Assembly: GCF_022829725.1 (NCBI RefSeq)
Contig: NZ_JAKSYG010000226.1
Span: 88,394 to 152,393, forward strand
DNA: 64,000 nt
From: Methylobacterium sp. E-005
GTDB taxonomy: Bacteria; Pseudomonadota; Alphaproteobacteria; Rhizobiales; Beijerinckiaceae
Reading direction: 5' to 3'
The stretch's first letter is position 1; the number at the start of each line of letters is the position of its first letter. Both the position numbers and the translations under genes were made by a program. Shown here piece after piece: positions 39,452 to 48,444 of the stretch. A model generated the notes under the pieces. The model searched no databases and was not told the DNA's origin. It was given only the letters and a program-made list of their open reading frames with translations.

Positions 39452-42400
39452 TCACGCCGCGATCCCGGCACGCTCCAGAGCTTCCGCGATGTCCACCGCA
39501 TCCAGCGCGCGGATTACCGGCCCCGATGTCCAGACCAGCATCGGTCGGATGGTATGACCCGGATAGATCTGGCCGAGGAGCCGGGCGTAGAGGGCGATCT
39601 GGCCGGCCTCCGCTGGGGGCAGGGGGGCGTCTGGATCCGGCGGCCGACCGGTCTTGAAGTCGGCGATCCTAACCGTGTCGCAGGTGACGCAGAGGCGGTC
39701 GACGCGCCCCTGGACCACGCGCTCGCCGAGGGCGGTGCGCACGCGCCCCGACAGGCTCACCTCGGCACGGGCGTCGGGGGCGAACAGGGGAGCGAGATCC
39801 GGATCATCGATGATCCGCAGGACCGATCGCACGATCGCGACATGGGCGGGGCGGGGCAGACCGGGCGCCCGCGACCGGACAAAGGCCAAACCGGCCGCTT
39901 CCCGCCGCTGACGCTCGACGCGGGGCAGGTGCTGCAGCAGGGCGTGGATCAGGATGCCGCGGCGTCTCGCCTGCGCATCCGCGAGGCGCGGCGGCGGCAC
40001 CCGGGTGCCGTCCGCGGCCGCGAGCGCTCCGGACGGGTTGAGGGACTGAACCTCGGGCTCCGGGGGCACGGGGCTGCGGAGCCAGCCGGGTTCCGGGAGC
40101 GGCGCCGTGGCGGCGGAGGGCGCCTCGCGCACGCGGGGGGCCTCGGCCCCATCCTGCCAGACGGTCACCGAGCCATACGACAACGCGACGGTCTGGCCGG
40201 CGCCGAGAGCCGCCTCAAGGCCGGCCTGGACCATCCGGCACCACGCGGCTTCGGTCTCGCGCTCATGCCCGCGGAACGGCGCCACGATGAGCCGGTCGGC
40301 CGCCCGGGTCATGGCCACGTAGAGCAGGCGGTTGTGCTCCTGCCGCGACCGGGCGAGCAGGGCGGCCCGAGCCGCTTCGGTGGCGGCGCAATCCTGCGTC
40401 CGTCCGCCGGACCAGACCGGCGGCAGCGCGGGGCCGTCCACCGGCAAGGGCAGCAGGGGCGGGTCGTTCCGGCCCAGGGGCTCGCAGCCGTCGAGCAGGA
40501 CCACGACCGGCGCCTCCAGGCCCTTGGCCCCGTGCACCGTCATGACGCGCACCTCGTCGCGCCCGGATTCGAGGTCGCGCTTGACCGTGTGCCCGGCTTC
40601 GGCGCCGACATAGCGGGCCAGGAAGCCGCCGAGCGAGGGGGCGTCCTCACCGGTCTCCGCCTGGGCGGCTGCGGCCAGGAACACGTCGATGGCATCACCC
40701 GCCTCGCCGCCGAGCCGGGCCACCAGCTTGGCCCGGCCGCCGAGCGGCCCGAGGAGCCGCGCATAGAAGCCGAACGGGCCGTGCAGGCCCGCCAGCGCGA
40801 TCCAGTCCGTCAGCGCCGCAAGCCCTCGGATCGCCGCGGCATCACCTGAGGCGGCATGGCGGTGGAGGGCGTCCTCCAGCGTCTCGGAGAGATCGCGGCG
40901 GGCGGCGATCCGCACCAGATCGTCGTCCGTCAGGCCGACGAGCGGCGTCTTGAGCGCGGTGGCGAGAGTCAGGTCGTCGGCCGGCAGCAGTCCGGCCCGG
41001 CCGGCGGCAACGAGATCGGCGACCGCGATATGGGCCGAGACCTCCAGCCGGTCCTGGCCGGCCACCGGCACCCCGAGGCCCTTCAGGGCGCGGATCACCT
41101 CCTCGAAGGCCGGCCCGCGCTTGCGGACGAGGATCAGCACGTCGCCGGGACGCCAGATCCGGCCGGTCGCGTCGCCCCGGGTGATCCAGGTCCGCACCGC
41201 CTGCGCGACCCGGCGGGCCGTGATGATCGCGGGGGCGCTGGTCTCGGGGGCATCGACCGGGGCGGTCCAGGCATCGGGCTCGGCCGCGGGCTCGGGCTCG
41301 GCGATCGGCCACAGCTCCACGGCCCCGGGGGCACCGGGCCGCGCGCTGGCATGGACCGTCTGGCGCACCGTATCCTCGAAGGACAGCCCTTCGTTGTGCG
41401 CATCGAGGGCGAACACGGCGTCGACCGCCCGCAGGACGAGGCTGGTCGAGCGGAACGAGAGGGTGAGCGGCACATCCTCGAAGGTCAGCCCGGCCGAGCG
41501 CGATTCCGCGATCCAGGCCGCGCGGGTCAGGGCGAATTCCCGCGGTTCGGCGCCCTGGAAGCCGTAGATCGACTGCTTGGGATCGCCCACCGCGAAGCGG
41601 GTGCGGCTGCCGGTGCGGGCGCCCTCGCCGGCGGCGAATTCCTGCGTGATCGCCCGCAGGATCGCCCATTGCTCCGGGTTGGTATCCTGCGCCTCGTCGA
41701 CCAGGACATGGTCGATGCCCCGGTCGAGCTTGTACAGGACCCAGCCGGCGCCGACCCGGCCGAGCAGGTCGAGGGCCTTGTGGATCAGGTCGTCGAAATC
41801 GAGGGCGCCGAGGCGCGCCTTCTGAGCCTCCACGCGGCGGTGGATCTCGGCGGCGAGCTGGAACAGGGCCTGGGTGCGGGCATGGGCCCGGGCCGCGCGC
41901 AGGCGGTCGAACAGCGGGTCCAGCCGGTCGCGCTCGGCGATCAGCGCTTCCTTGGCGGCGGCCGGCACCGCCTTGGTGCCGAGGCTACCATCGGCCTTGG
42001 GCTCGTCCTTCTGGGTGAAGAAGACCGACCGGTAGAGGGCGAGCGCCTCGGCCCGGTCCGGCAGCCCTTCGGAGCGCGCCCGCTCGGCTTCCGCCTCGGC
42101 GAGGGCGTCGGCGAGTTTCTCGTCGTTGGCCTTGCCGGTGCGGAGGACCGCGACGAGGCCCGCCCTGTCCTCCGGCCGGCATCCGGGGGCCCCGTCGAAG
42201 ATCATGGCCTCGATCCGCTCCGCCGTCTCCTCGGCAGCGAGCCCGAGCGCCCCGTGCAGGCGCCCGAATGCGGCCTTCAGGCCGGCCGCGTCGCCGATGA
42301 AGCTCCGGGCCCGCAGAGCGGACCGGATCGCCGCGCGCAGGGCGTCGCCGGTGGCCTCCGGGGCGACCCGGGCCAGGGCGGCGCTGAGCGGCGTGTCGCC

Positions 42401-42937
42401 GTTCGAGACCGCATCGGCCAGGACGTTGGCCATCTCGATCTCGAAGATCTCGCGGGCCTTCGTATCGTCGAGCACCACGAAGCGCGCCGGCACGTTCGCC
42501 TCAAAGGGGAACATGTGCAGCAGCCGCTCGCACAGGGCGTGCAGGGTCTCGATCTTGAGGCCGCCTGGCGTCTCGACCGCCCGGGCGAACAGCCGGCGGG
42601 CCATGCGCAGGCGCTCCGGCCCGGCGCGCTCGCCGGTGAGCTCGGCCAGTTCGGCCGCGAGCGTCTCGTCGTCGAGGGTCACCCAGCGTCCGAGCAGTCG
42701 GAACACGCGGATCGCCATGTTGGCCGCGGCCGCCTTGGTGAAGGTGAGGCAGAGGATCCGCCCGGGCGGCGATCCGTCCAGCAGGAGGCGCACCACCCGG
42801 TCGGTCAGCACCTTGGTCTTGCCGGCCCCGGCATTGGCCGAGACCCAGGCCGAGGCCCGCGGATCGGCCGCCCGGCGCTGATTGGCGCGGGTCAGATCGT
42901 CGACGACGAAGGGTTTTTGGACTTGGATGCTGCTCAA
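39452..42937 (-). CDS. addA: Double-strand break repair helicase/nuclease AddA
   Basis: A protein of about 1161 residues, UvrD-like helicase with a C-terminal RecB-type nuclease. Motif I is WVSANAGAGKTKVLTDRV (K40), motif Ia LCLTFTKAAAANMA, motif II HVLVDEAQDTNPEQW, motif III AVGDPKQSIYGFQGAEP, IV LTLSFRST, V VMTVHGAKGLEAPVV and VI NRLLYVAMTRAADRL. The nuclease end shows GILIHALLQHLP and the catalytic segment RVDRLCVTCDTVRIADFKTGRPP. It unwinds and resects DNA ends with AddB for RecA loading. I read the start as TTG at 42937 (GGGA just upstream); no ATG near it fits. addB is not adjacent. Confidence 0.93.
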   Translation of the reverse strand: MSSIQVQKPFVVDDLTRANQRRAADPRASAWVSANAGAGKTKVLTDRVVRLLLDGSPPGRILCLTFTKAAAANMAIRVFRLLGRWVTLDDETLAAELAELTGERAGPERLRMARRLFARAVETPGGLKIETLHALCERLLHMFPFEANVPARFVVLDDTKAREIFEIEMANVLADAVSNGDTPLSAALARVAPEATGDALRAAIRSALRARSFIGDAAGLKAAFGRLHGALGLAAEETAERIEAMIFDGAPGCRPEDRAGLVAVLRTGKANDEKLADALAEAEAERARSEGLPDRAEALALYRSVFFTQKDEPKADGSLGTKAVPAAAKEALIAERDRLDPLFDRLRAARAHARTQALFQLAAEIHRRVEAQKARLGALDFDDLIHKALDLLGRVGAGWVLYKLDRGIDHVLVDEAQDTNPEQWAILRAITQEFAAGEGARTGSRTRFAVGDPKQSIYGFQGAEPREFALTRAAWIAESRSAGLTFEDVPLTLSFRSTSLVLRAVDAVFALDAHNEGLSFEDTVRQTVHASARPGAPGAVELWPIAEPEPAAEPDAWTAPVDAPETSAPAIITARRVAQAVRTWITRGDATGRIWRPGDVLILVRKRGPAFEEVIRALKGLGVPVAGQDRLEVSAHIAVADLVAAGRAGLLPADDLTLATALKTPLVGLTDDDLVRIAARRDLSETLEDALHRHAASGDAAAIRGLAALTDWIALAGLHGPFGFYARLLGPLGGRAKLVARLGGEAGDAIDVFLAAAAQAETGEDAPSLGGFLARYVGAEAGHTVKRDLESGRDEVRVMTVHGAKGLEAPVVVLLDGCEPLGRNDPPLLPLPVDGPALPPVWSGGRTQDCAATEAARAALLARSRQEHNRLLYVAMTRAADRLIVAPFRGHERETEAAWCRMVQAGLEAALGAGQTVALSYGSVTVWQDGAEAPRVREAPSAATAPLPEPGWLRSPVPPEPEVQSLNPSGALAAADGTRVPPPRLADAQARRRGILIHALLQHLPRVERQRREAAGLAFVRSRAPGLPRPAHVAIVRSVLRIIDDPDLAPLFAPDARAEVSLSGRVRTALGERVVQGRVDRLCVTCDTVRIADFKTGRPPDPDAPLPPAEAGQIALYARLLGQIYPGHTIRPMLVWTSGPVIRALDAVDIAEALERAGIAA

Positions 42938-43085
42938 CGGTCCCGTCCGGATCGGCTGCGACCTCTCTCTACAACAGAAACGCGCCGAGGGACCCGCCAA
43001 GGCGTCACACGGGCCGCTGCGGGATTGCCCCAGGCGCGCCGGCAAAGCATGGATGCGGGACGATCCAGCGACATCGAAGACGCCC

Positions 43086-43799
43086 GTGACCCAGCCGACA
43101 TCCGAGCCGGCGCGCCCGCCGATCCGCTTCCGCGGCCGTTCCTTCATGGCGACCGTGCTGGCGCCGATCCCCCCCGTGGCCGACTGGCTCGGCGACCTCG
43201 ACGCCCTGAACCGCCGCGCGCCGAACTTCTTCGCGGGGCGCCCGGTGATCCTCGACCTTGCGGGCCTGCGTCTGACGCGGGAGGACCTCGACGGGCTGCT
43301 GGCCGACCTCGCCGCGCGCCACATCGCCATTCTCGGGATAGAGGGTGCGCCGCCGGCCCTGCTGGGCCCCGGGATGCCGCCGGTCCTGTCGGGCGGCCGC
43401 GCCGCCGGGGAGGTGGCCACGCCTGACGAGGGCGCGGCGCCGGAACCGGCCGCGAAGGAGATGCCGCGTTCGCTGATCCTCGATACGCCGGTGCGTTCGG
43501 GCCAGACCGTGCTGCATCTTGAGGGCGACGTGACCGTGCTGGGCGCCGTCGCGTCGGGGGCCGAGGTGATCGCGGGGGGCTCGATCCACGTCTACGGAGC
43601 CCTGCGCGGCCGGGCGATCGCCGGCGCCGCGGGCAATCCCGCCGCCCGGATCTGGTGCCGCAAGTTCGAGCCGGAGCTGGTGGCGATCGACGGCCTCTAC
43701 CGCGCCGCCGACGACCTCGACCCGGCCTTCCGCGGGCAGGCCGTGGAGGTCCGGCTGCTGGAGGATGCGATCAAGCTGAACCTGTTCGAGCGGGGCTGA
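43086..43799 (+). CDS. minC: Septum site-determining protein MinC, first copy
   Basis: A 237-residue MinC with an N-terminal FtsZ-inhibiting domain (IRFRGRSFMATVLAPIP, VILDLAGLRLTREDLDGLL, AILGIEG) and a C-terminal beta-helix with the MinD-binding motif VRSGQTV, then GDVTVLGAVASGAEVIAGGSIHVYGALRGRAIAG and ARIWCRKFEPELVAIDG. The GTG at 43086 is preferred since it matches the start of the second copy; an ATG at 43053 is possible. It inhibits FtsZ ring assembly away from midcell. It lies 203 bp before a second complete minC. Confidence 0.9.
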   Translation: MTQPTSEPARPPIRFRGRSFMATVLAPIPPVADWLGDLDALNRRAPNFFAGRPVILDLAGLRLTREDLDGLLADLAARHIAILGIEGAPPALLGPGMPPVLSGGRAAGEVATPDEGAAPEPAAKEMPRSLILDTPVRSGQTVLHLEGDVTVLGAVASGAEVIAGGSIHVYGALRGRAIAGAAGNPAARIWCRKFEPELVAIDGLYRAADDLDPAFRGQAVEVRLLEDAIKLNLFERG

Positions 43800-43941
43800 C
43801 GGTCGTTAATCGCCGACTATTTCGCCCGTCCTGCTCCGCGCGGCTTTCCTACAGGCCAGGACGCTTCGATCACGTCCTCCAAACGTCCTCCGCCGCACCG
43901 ATACCAGGATCCCGGCAGAATTTGCCGATGGGATCACAACC

Positions 43942-43957
43942 TTAACCCTTCGGTAAC
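43942..43957. promoter_or_regulatory. CtrA-like box upstream of the second minC
   Basis: TTAA (43942-43945), seven bases, then GTAAC (43953-43957) match the CtrA consensus TTAA-N7-TTAAC with one mismatch. A further TTAAC lies at 43990-43994, nine bases before the minC ATG. CtrA is the alphaproteobacterial cell-cycle regulator, and it is reported to control min genes in Sinorhizobium. The gap 43800-44002 probably holds the promoter for the minC-minD-minE unit. Confidence 0.5.
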
Positions 43958-44002
43958 CATACCCGCCGTCAATGGTCCGGTAAGGACTCTTAACGGGCGG
44001 AC

Positions 44003-44731
44003 ATGAGCGAGACCCACCCCGAGCCGATCGACCCGGAGACCGCCCAGGCGGCGTCTCCTTCCGCGCCCCGGCCGCTCAGCCTGCGCGGGCGGGCCTTCAA
44101 GGCCCTGGCCCTCTCCCCCGAGCCGCCGCTTCCGCAGTGGCTCGCGGGTCTCGACGCGGCGCTCAAGCGCTCGCCGGCCCTGCTGAAAGGCCGGGCCGTC
44201 ATCCTGGACTGCGCCCAGCTCAAGCCCGAGCCGGACGCCCTCGAGACGCTCATGCGTGAACTCAAGGCCCGCGGCATCGCGGTCCTGGGGATCGAGGGCA
44301 CCGACCTCGTGGGCGAAGGCCTGCCGCCGCTCCTCGTCAAGGGACACCCGTCCGACAAGGTCGAGATCCCGAGCGTCCCGGCCGAGCCGGAGCCGCAGGT
44401 GGTCACCTCGATCACCGTCGAGGGCTCGGTCCGCTCCGGCCAGAGCGTGATCAACCCGACCGGGGACGTCACCGTGATGGGCTCGGTCTCCTCGGGGGCC
44501 GAAATCCTGGCCGGCGGCTCGATCCACGTCTACGGCGCCCTGCGCGGTCGCGCGATCGCCGGAGCTGCGCGCAACCCGCGCGCACGAATCTACTGCCGCA
44601 AATTCGAGCCCGAGTTGCTGGGGATCGACCGCCTCGTGCGGACGGCGGAGGACATGGGCACGGCCCTGCGCGGCAAGGCCGCCCAGGTCTGGCTCGATGG
44701 CGGCAACATCCGCATGGCAAGTCTCGATTAA
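44003..44731 (+). CDS. minC: Septum site-determining protein MinC, second copy
   Basis: A 242-residue MinC with the same plan as the preceding copy: N-terminal domain LSLRGRAFKALALSPEP to AVLGIEGTDLVGEG, then VRSGQSVINPTGDVTVMG, SSGAEILAGGSIHVYGALRGRAIAG and ARIYCRKFEPELLGID. The MinD-binding RSGQ motif and the beta-helix glycines are intact, so both copies look functional. The N-terminal halves and extreme C termini have diverged strongly. The minD GTG follows 28 bp later. Confidence 0.93.
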   Translation: MSETHPEPIDPETAQAASPSAPRPLSLRGRAFKALALSPEPPLPQWLAGLDAALKRSPALLKGRAVILDCAQLKPEPDALETLMRELKARGIAVLGIEGTDLVGEGLPPLLVKGHPSDKVEIPSVPAEPEPQVVTSITVEGSVRSGQSVINPTGDVTVMGSVSSGAEILAGGSIHVYGALRGRAIAGAARNPRARIYCRKFEPELLGIDRLVRTAEDMGTALRGKAAQVWLDGGNIRMASLD

Positions 44732-44759
44732 TCAGCTCTGGATCAAGGGAGATCGACGC

Positions 44760-45575
44760 GTGGCAAAGGTTCTCGTCGTCACATCGGGCAAGGGCGGCGT
44801 CGGCAAGACGACGACGACCGCAGCCCTCGGAGCGGCCCTGGCCCAGGGTGGTCAGAGCGTGTGCGTCGTCGATTTCGACGTCGGCCTGCGCAACCTCGAC
44901 CTGATCATGGGCGCCGAGCGCCGGGTGGTCTACGACCTGATCAACGTGGTCAACGGCGACGCCAAGCTGCCGCAGGCGCTGATCAAGGACAAGCGGGTCG
45001 ACACCCTGCACCTGCTGCCGGCCTCGCAGACCCGCGACAAGGACGCGCTCACCGATGCGGGCGTCGCCCGGGTGATGGAAGAGCTGCGCGACAAGTTCGA
45101 CTGGGTGATCTGCGATTCCCCCGCCGGCATCGAGCGCGGCGCCCAGCTCGCCATGCACCACGCCGACGTGGCGGTGGTCGTCACCAACCCCGAGGTCTCC
45201 TCGGTGCGCGACTCCGACCGGATCATCGGCCTCCTCGATTCCAAGACCGCCAAGGCGGAGAAGGGCGAGGAGATGGAGAAGCACCTGATCCTCACCCGCT
45301 ACGACCCGTCCCGGGCCGACCGCGGCGATATGCTCAAGACCGAGGACGTGCTTGACATCCTGTCGATCCCGCTGCTCGCGATCATCCCGGAGAGCCAGGA
45401 GGTGCTGCGCGCCTCGAACCTCGGCTGCCCGGTGACCCTCAACAACCCCCTCTGCGCCCCGGCGCGGGCCTATGCCGATGCGGCGCGCCGGCTGAAGGGC
45501 GAGGAGGTGCCGATGAGCCTGCCGGTCGAGCGTAAGTCGTTCCTCGACAAGCTGTTCATGCGGAGGGCGGCATGA
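44760..45575 (+). CDS. minD: Septum site-determining ATPase MinD
   Basis: A 271-residue ParA/MinD ATPase. The deviant Walker A is VTSGKGGVGKTTTTAALGAA near the N terminus, followed by VVDFDVGLRNLDLIMG, the Walker B region WVICDSPAGIERGAQLAM and VVTNPEVSSVRDSDRIIG. The C-terminal membrane-targeting helix is KSFLDKLFMRRAA. It binds the inner membrane as an ATP dimer and recruits MinC. The GTG at 44760 has GGGAG 8 nt upstream. It overlaps minE by 4 bp. Confidence 0.97.
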   Translation: MAKVLVVTSGKGGVGKTTTTAALGAALAQGGQSVCVVDFDVGLRNLDLIMGAERRVVYDLINVVNGDAKLPQALIKDKRVDTLHLLPASQTRDKDALTDAGVARVMEELRDKFDWVICDSPAGIERGAQLAMHHADVAVVVTNPEVSSVRDSDRIIGLLDSKTAKAEKGEEMEKHLILTRYDPSRADRGDMLKTEDVLDILSIPLLAIIPESQEVLRASNLGCPVTLNNPLCAPARAYADAARRLKGEEVPMSLPVERKSFLDKLFMRRAA

Positions 45576-45910
45576 GCATCCTCGGGATCTTCCAGAAGCG
45601 CAATTCCGGCACGGTCGCCCGCGACCGCCTGCAGCTGATCCTCGCCCACGAGCGCGCCGAGTCGGGTCGTCCCGACCTCGTGCTCCAGCTCCGCGAGGAG
45701 ATCCTGGCGGTGATCGCCAACCATGTCGCGGTCGAACCCGACAAGGTGAAGGTCACCCTGGAGCGCGGCGAGGCGGTCTCGACGCTCGGCCTCGACATCG
45801 AGCTTCCGCTCGGTGCCGCCGCCAAGCTCGACGCGAAGCTCGCGGCCAAGCTCGCCGAGGTCGCCGCCAATAAGGGCGGCCGGCCGGGGTCTTCCAAGAA
45901 GGCCGCTTGA
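45572..45910 (+). CDS. minE: Cell division topological specificity factor MinE
   Basis: A 112-residue MinE. The N-terminal membrane-binding and anti-MinCD part reads MSILGIFQKRNSGTVARDRL and QLILAHERAESGRPDLV; the dimerisation part has LREEILAVIANHVAVEPDKVKV and the typical beta strand LDIELPL. A Lys/Ala-rich tail of about 30 residues exceeds the E. coli length of 88. It stimulates MinD ATPase and drives pole-to-pole movement of MinCD. The ATG overlaps the minD stop (ATGA). Confidence 0.96.
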   Translation: MSILGIFQKRNSGTVARDRLQLILAHERAESGRPDLVLQLREEILAVIANHVAVEPDKVKVTLERGEAVSTLGLDIELPLGAAAKLDAKLAAKLAEVAANKGGRPGSSKKAA

Positions 45911-46065
45911 GCCGCAGCGGGGTCTGTCCCGCCGGCACGCGATCCGATGCGCCGCGCCCGGTCCGCCGGGTGCGGCGTCGTCTTGTCGGCCGACCGTCCG
46001 GCCCTCGACCGCAGGTGCCGCCGCCCTAGCTCCAGCCACGCGGGGGGAGCTTTGACGGAGCAGCC

Positions 46066-46950
46066 ATGCCGAGCGCCACCACCGATGACGGCGTTCGCCT
46101 CCACTACGAGGAGAGCGGATCCGGAACGCCGCTGATCTTCGTCCACGAATTCGCGGGGGATCACCGCAGCTACGAGGCGCAGCTGCGCCATTTCAGCCGC
46201 CGCTATCGCGCGATCGCCTTCAACGCCCGGGGCTATCCGCCCTCGGACGTGCCCGAGGCCGTCTCGGCCTATACGCAGGCCCGCGCCGCCGACGACATCC
46301 TGGCGATCCTCGATCAGATCGGCGCGCCGCGCGCCCACGTCGCTGGAATCTCGATGGGCGCCTTCGCGACGCTGCATTTCGGCCTGCGCCACCAAGACCG
46401 CGCCCTGTCGCTGTGCCTCGGTGGATGCGGCTACGGCGCCGAACCGGACCGGCAGCCCACGTTCCGCGCCGAAGCCACGGCGACCGCCGAGCTGTTGCGT
46501 CGCGACGGCATGGCGGCCTTCGCAGAGCGTTACGCCTACGGGCCGACCCGGGTTCAGTTCGCCACCAAGGATCCGAGGGGGCATGCCGAGTTCAGACGGA
46601 TGCTGGCCGAGCATTCCGCTGTCGGCTCGGCCAACACGCAGCTCGGTGTCCAGAAGGAACGCCCCTCGCTCTACGACCTCACGGACGCGCTGGGGCGGAT
46701 CACCGTGCCCACCCTGATCGTCACCGGCGACGAGGACTGGCCCTGTCTCGCCCCGAGTCTGATGCTGAAGCAGGTGATCCCCGCGGCCGGCCTCGCGATC
46801 CTGCCCAACACGGGTCATGCGCTCTCGGTGGAGGAGCCCGACGCCTACAACGCGCTGCTCGACGCGTTCCTCGCCCAGGTCGAGACCGGGCGCTGGCCGA
46901 TGCGCGATCCGCGCTCGGCCTCCGCGACGATCACGGGGATCGCGGGCTGA
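46066..46950 (+). CDS. Alpha/beta hydrolase
   Basis: A 294-residue alpha/beta-hydrolase-fold enzyme. The oxyanion region is PLIFVHEFAGDHRSYEAQ, the nucleophile elbow is VAGISMGAFATLHF with Ser between the glycine-containing flanks, the acid is likely in LIVTGDEDWPC, and the His lies in LPNTGHALSVEEPDAYN. There is no signal peptide. The substrate is unknown; the start PSATTDDGVRLHYEESGSG resembles esterase or haloperoxidase-like members. The last 20 bp overlap the converging P450 gene. Confidence 0.88.
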   Translation: MPSATTDDGVRLHYEESGSGTPLIFVHEFAGDHRSYEAQLRHFSRRYRAIAFNARGYPPSDVPEAVSAYTQARAADDILAILDQIGAPRAHVAGISMGAFATLHFGLRHQDRALSLCLGGCGYGAEPDRQPTFRAEATATAELLRRDGMAAFAERYAYGPTRVQFATKDPRGHAEFRRMLAEHSAVGSANTQLGVQKERPSLYDLTDALGRITVPTLIVTGDEDWPCLAPSLMLKQVIPAAGLAILPNTGHALSVEEPDAYNALLDAFLAQVETGRWPMRDPRSASATITGIAG

Positions 46951-48385
46951 CCGGATCGCGCGGGATCAGCCGGAAGCGGGCGGGCCGGTCCGGCTGGGTG
47001 GTGACCACCGCCTGGGGCAGGACCGGCTCCGCGTCGTCCAGCACGAGCCGGAACCGGATCAGCACCTGAGCCAGCGCCAGCACCGCCTCGCTGAGCGCGA
47101 ACTGCGCGCCGATGCAGACCCGCGGGCCGGCGCCGAAGGGCAGATAGGCGAAGCGCGGCGGCGGGGGCGCCCCCGGCAGGAAGCGGCCGGGATCGAACGC
47201 GTCCGGGTCCGACCAGAGCGTCCGGTGGCGGTGGAGCACCCACGGACTCACCATCACGATGTCGCTCTTCTTGACCGCATGACCTGCCACCGTGTCGGGG
47301 CCGAGCGCCCGGCGCACCACCACGAAGGCGGCTGGGTACAGGCGCAACGTCTCGTCGATCACCGCGCGGGTGAGGGGGAGGCGCCCGTCGCTCTGGCAGC
47401 CGGTCGGCTCGGTGAGATCGACACTCCGGGCCTCCGCGGCGACGCGCTCCTGCAGGTCCGGTGCGAGGGCCAGCAGATAGGAGGCCCAGAACAGCGTGCC
47501 CGCCGTGGTCTCGTGGCCCGCGAGGATCATCGTGGCGACCTGATCGCGCAGCTCCGCCGGTGTAAAGGCAGCCCCTGTATCGGGATTGCGCGCGGCCGCG
47601 AGCAGGTCCAGCAGGTCGCCCGACCCAGCATGGCTTCGACCGGAGGCTTGGCGTGCTGCGATGATCCGGTCGAGGAACGGGATCCAGCGCCGGCGAAAGC
47701 GCATTCGCGCCCAGTCGAGCGGCACAGGCCAGCCCGGCGGCGTCACGATGTCGAGCAGGTGGGGGCGGCCCATCCGCTCACCGTAGGCGGCGATGAAGCG
47801 GCGCAGCTCCGCCCCGTGCTCGTCCATGCCCACCGAGAACATGGCGCGCCCGGCCACCTCCAGGGCGAGCCGGTAGTAAGACGTGAACAGGTCGATCGAG
47901 CCGGCGTCGGCCTCGGCGGCGATGTGATCCAGCCCCTCCCCGATGGCGGTCGCGATGTGCGGTACGAGGCCGTCGATCGCCCGCGGCGTGAAGGCCGGGG
48001 CGAGCGTCCGCCGCTGGTGCCGCCACGCCGCGCCTTCGCTGATCAGGAGCCCGTCGCCGAGGATGGGGCGCAGGATCCGGATCGTCCCGGTGGTGCGGGC
48101 GTAATTCGCCTGATTCTCGACCAGGACCCGGCGGATCGCCTCCGGGTCGTTAAGGATGAAGCTCGACCGGCCGAGCAGGCCCCGGCAGGTGACCGGCTCC
48201 TCGAAGGCCCGCCGCGGAAAGCCCGACAGGCTGTTGTCGCGGATCGAGCGGAGATAGGCCCAGATCGGCAGCTCCCGCTCCGGCGGCACGCGGTGCGGGG
48301 GCACCACGCGCGGCAGCCCGGCGAGGCTCGGGGTGGTGCCGGCCTGTGTCACGGTCGCGTCCAGGAGAACGGGCATGGGCGCCAT
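46931..48385 (-). CDS. Cytochrome P450
   Basis: A 484-residue soluble P450. The I-helix oxygen-activation motif is MILAGHETTAGTLFW, the ExxR motif is VIDETLRLYPAAFVVVRR, the PERF-like segment is FDPGRFLPG and the heme-cysteine loop is YLPFGAGPRVCIGAQFAL. The layout (WAYLRSIRDNSLSGF near the start and a C-helix WRHQRRTLAPAF) resembles CYP4/CYP102-like fatty-acid hydroxylases without the reductase fusion. Redox partner and substrate are not visible. It is divergent from nothing nearby; the next gene upstream is the ABC-like gene on the same strand, 59 bp away. Confidence 0.93.
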   Translation of the reverse strand: MAPMPVLLDATVTQAGTTPSLAGLPRVVPPHRVPPERELPIWAYLRSIRDNSLSGFPRRAFEEPVTCRGLLGRSSFILNDPEAIRRVLVENQANYARTTGTIRILRPILGDGLLISEGAAWRHQRRTLAPAFTPRAIDGLVPHIATAIGEGLDHIAAEADAGSIDLFTSYYRLALEVAGRAMFSVGMDEHGAELRRFIAAYGERMGRPHLLDIVTPPGWPVPLDWARMRFRRRWIPFLDRIIAARQASGRSHAGSGDLLDLLAAARNPDTGAAFTPAELRDQVATMILAGHETTAGTLFWASYLLALAPDLQERVAAEARSVDLTEPTGCQSDGRLPLTRAVIDETLRLYPAAFVVVRRALGPDTVAGHAVKKSDIVMVSPWVLHRHRTLWSDPDAFDPGRFLPGAPPPPRFAYLPFGAGPRVCIGAQFALSEAVLALAQVLIRFRLVLDDAEPVLPQAVVTTQPDRPARFRLIPRDPVSPRSP

Positions 48386-48444
48386 CCTGTGCCGGAGACG
48401 GGTCGGGCTGTAAACCGCAAGCCCGCGCGACGGTCATGCTGGCG

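Noticed and set aside
42938..43420. N-terminal extension of addA
   Set aside because: The added residues are Arg/Pro/Ser-rich without structure and run antisense through the minC coding region. The TTG at 42937 gives the expected AddA start.
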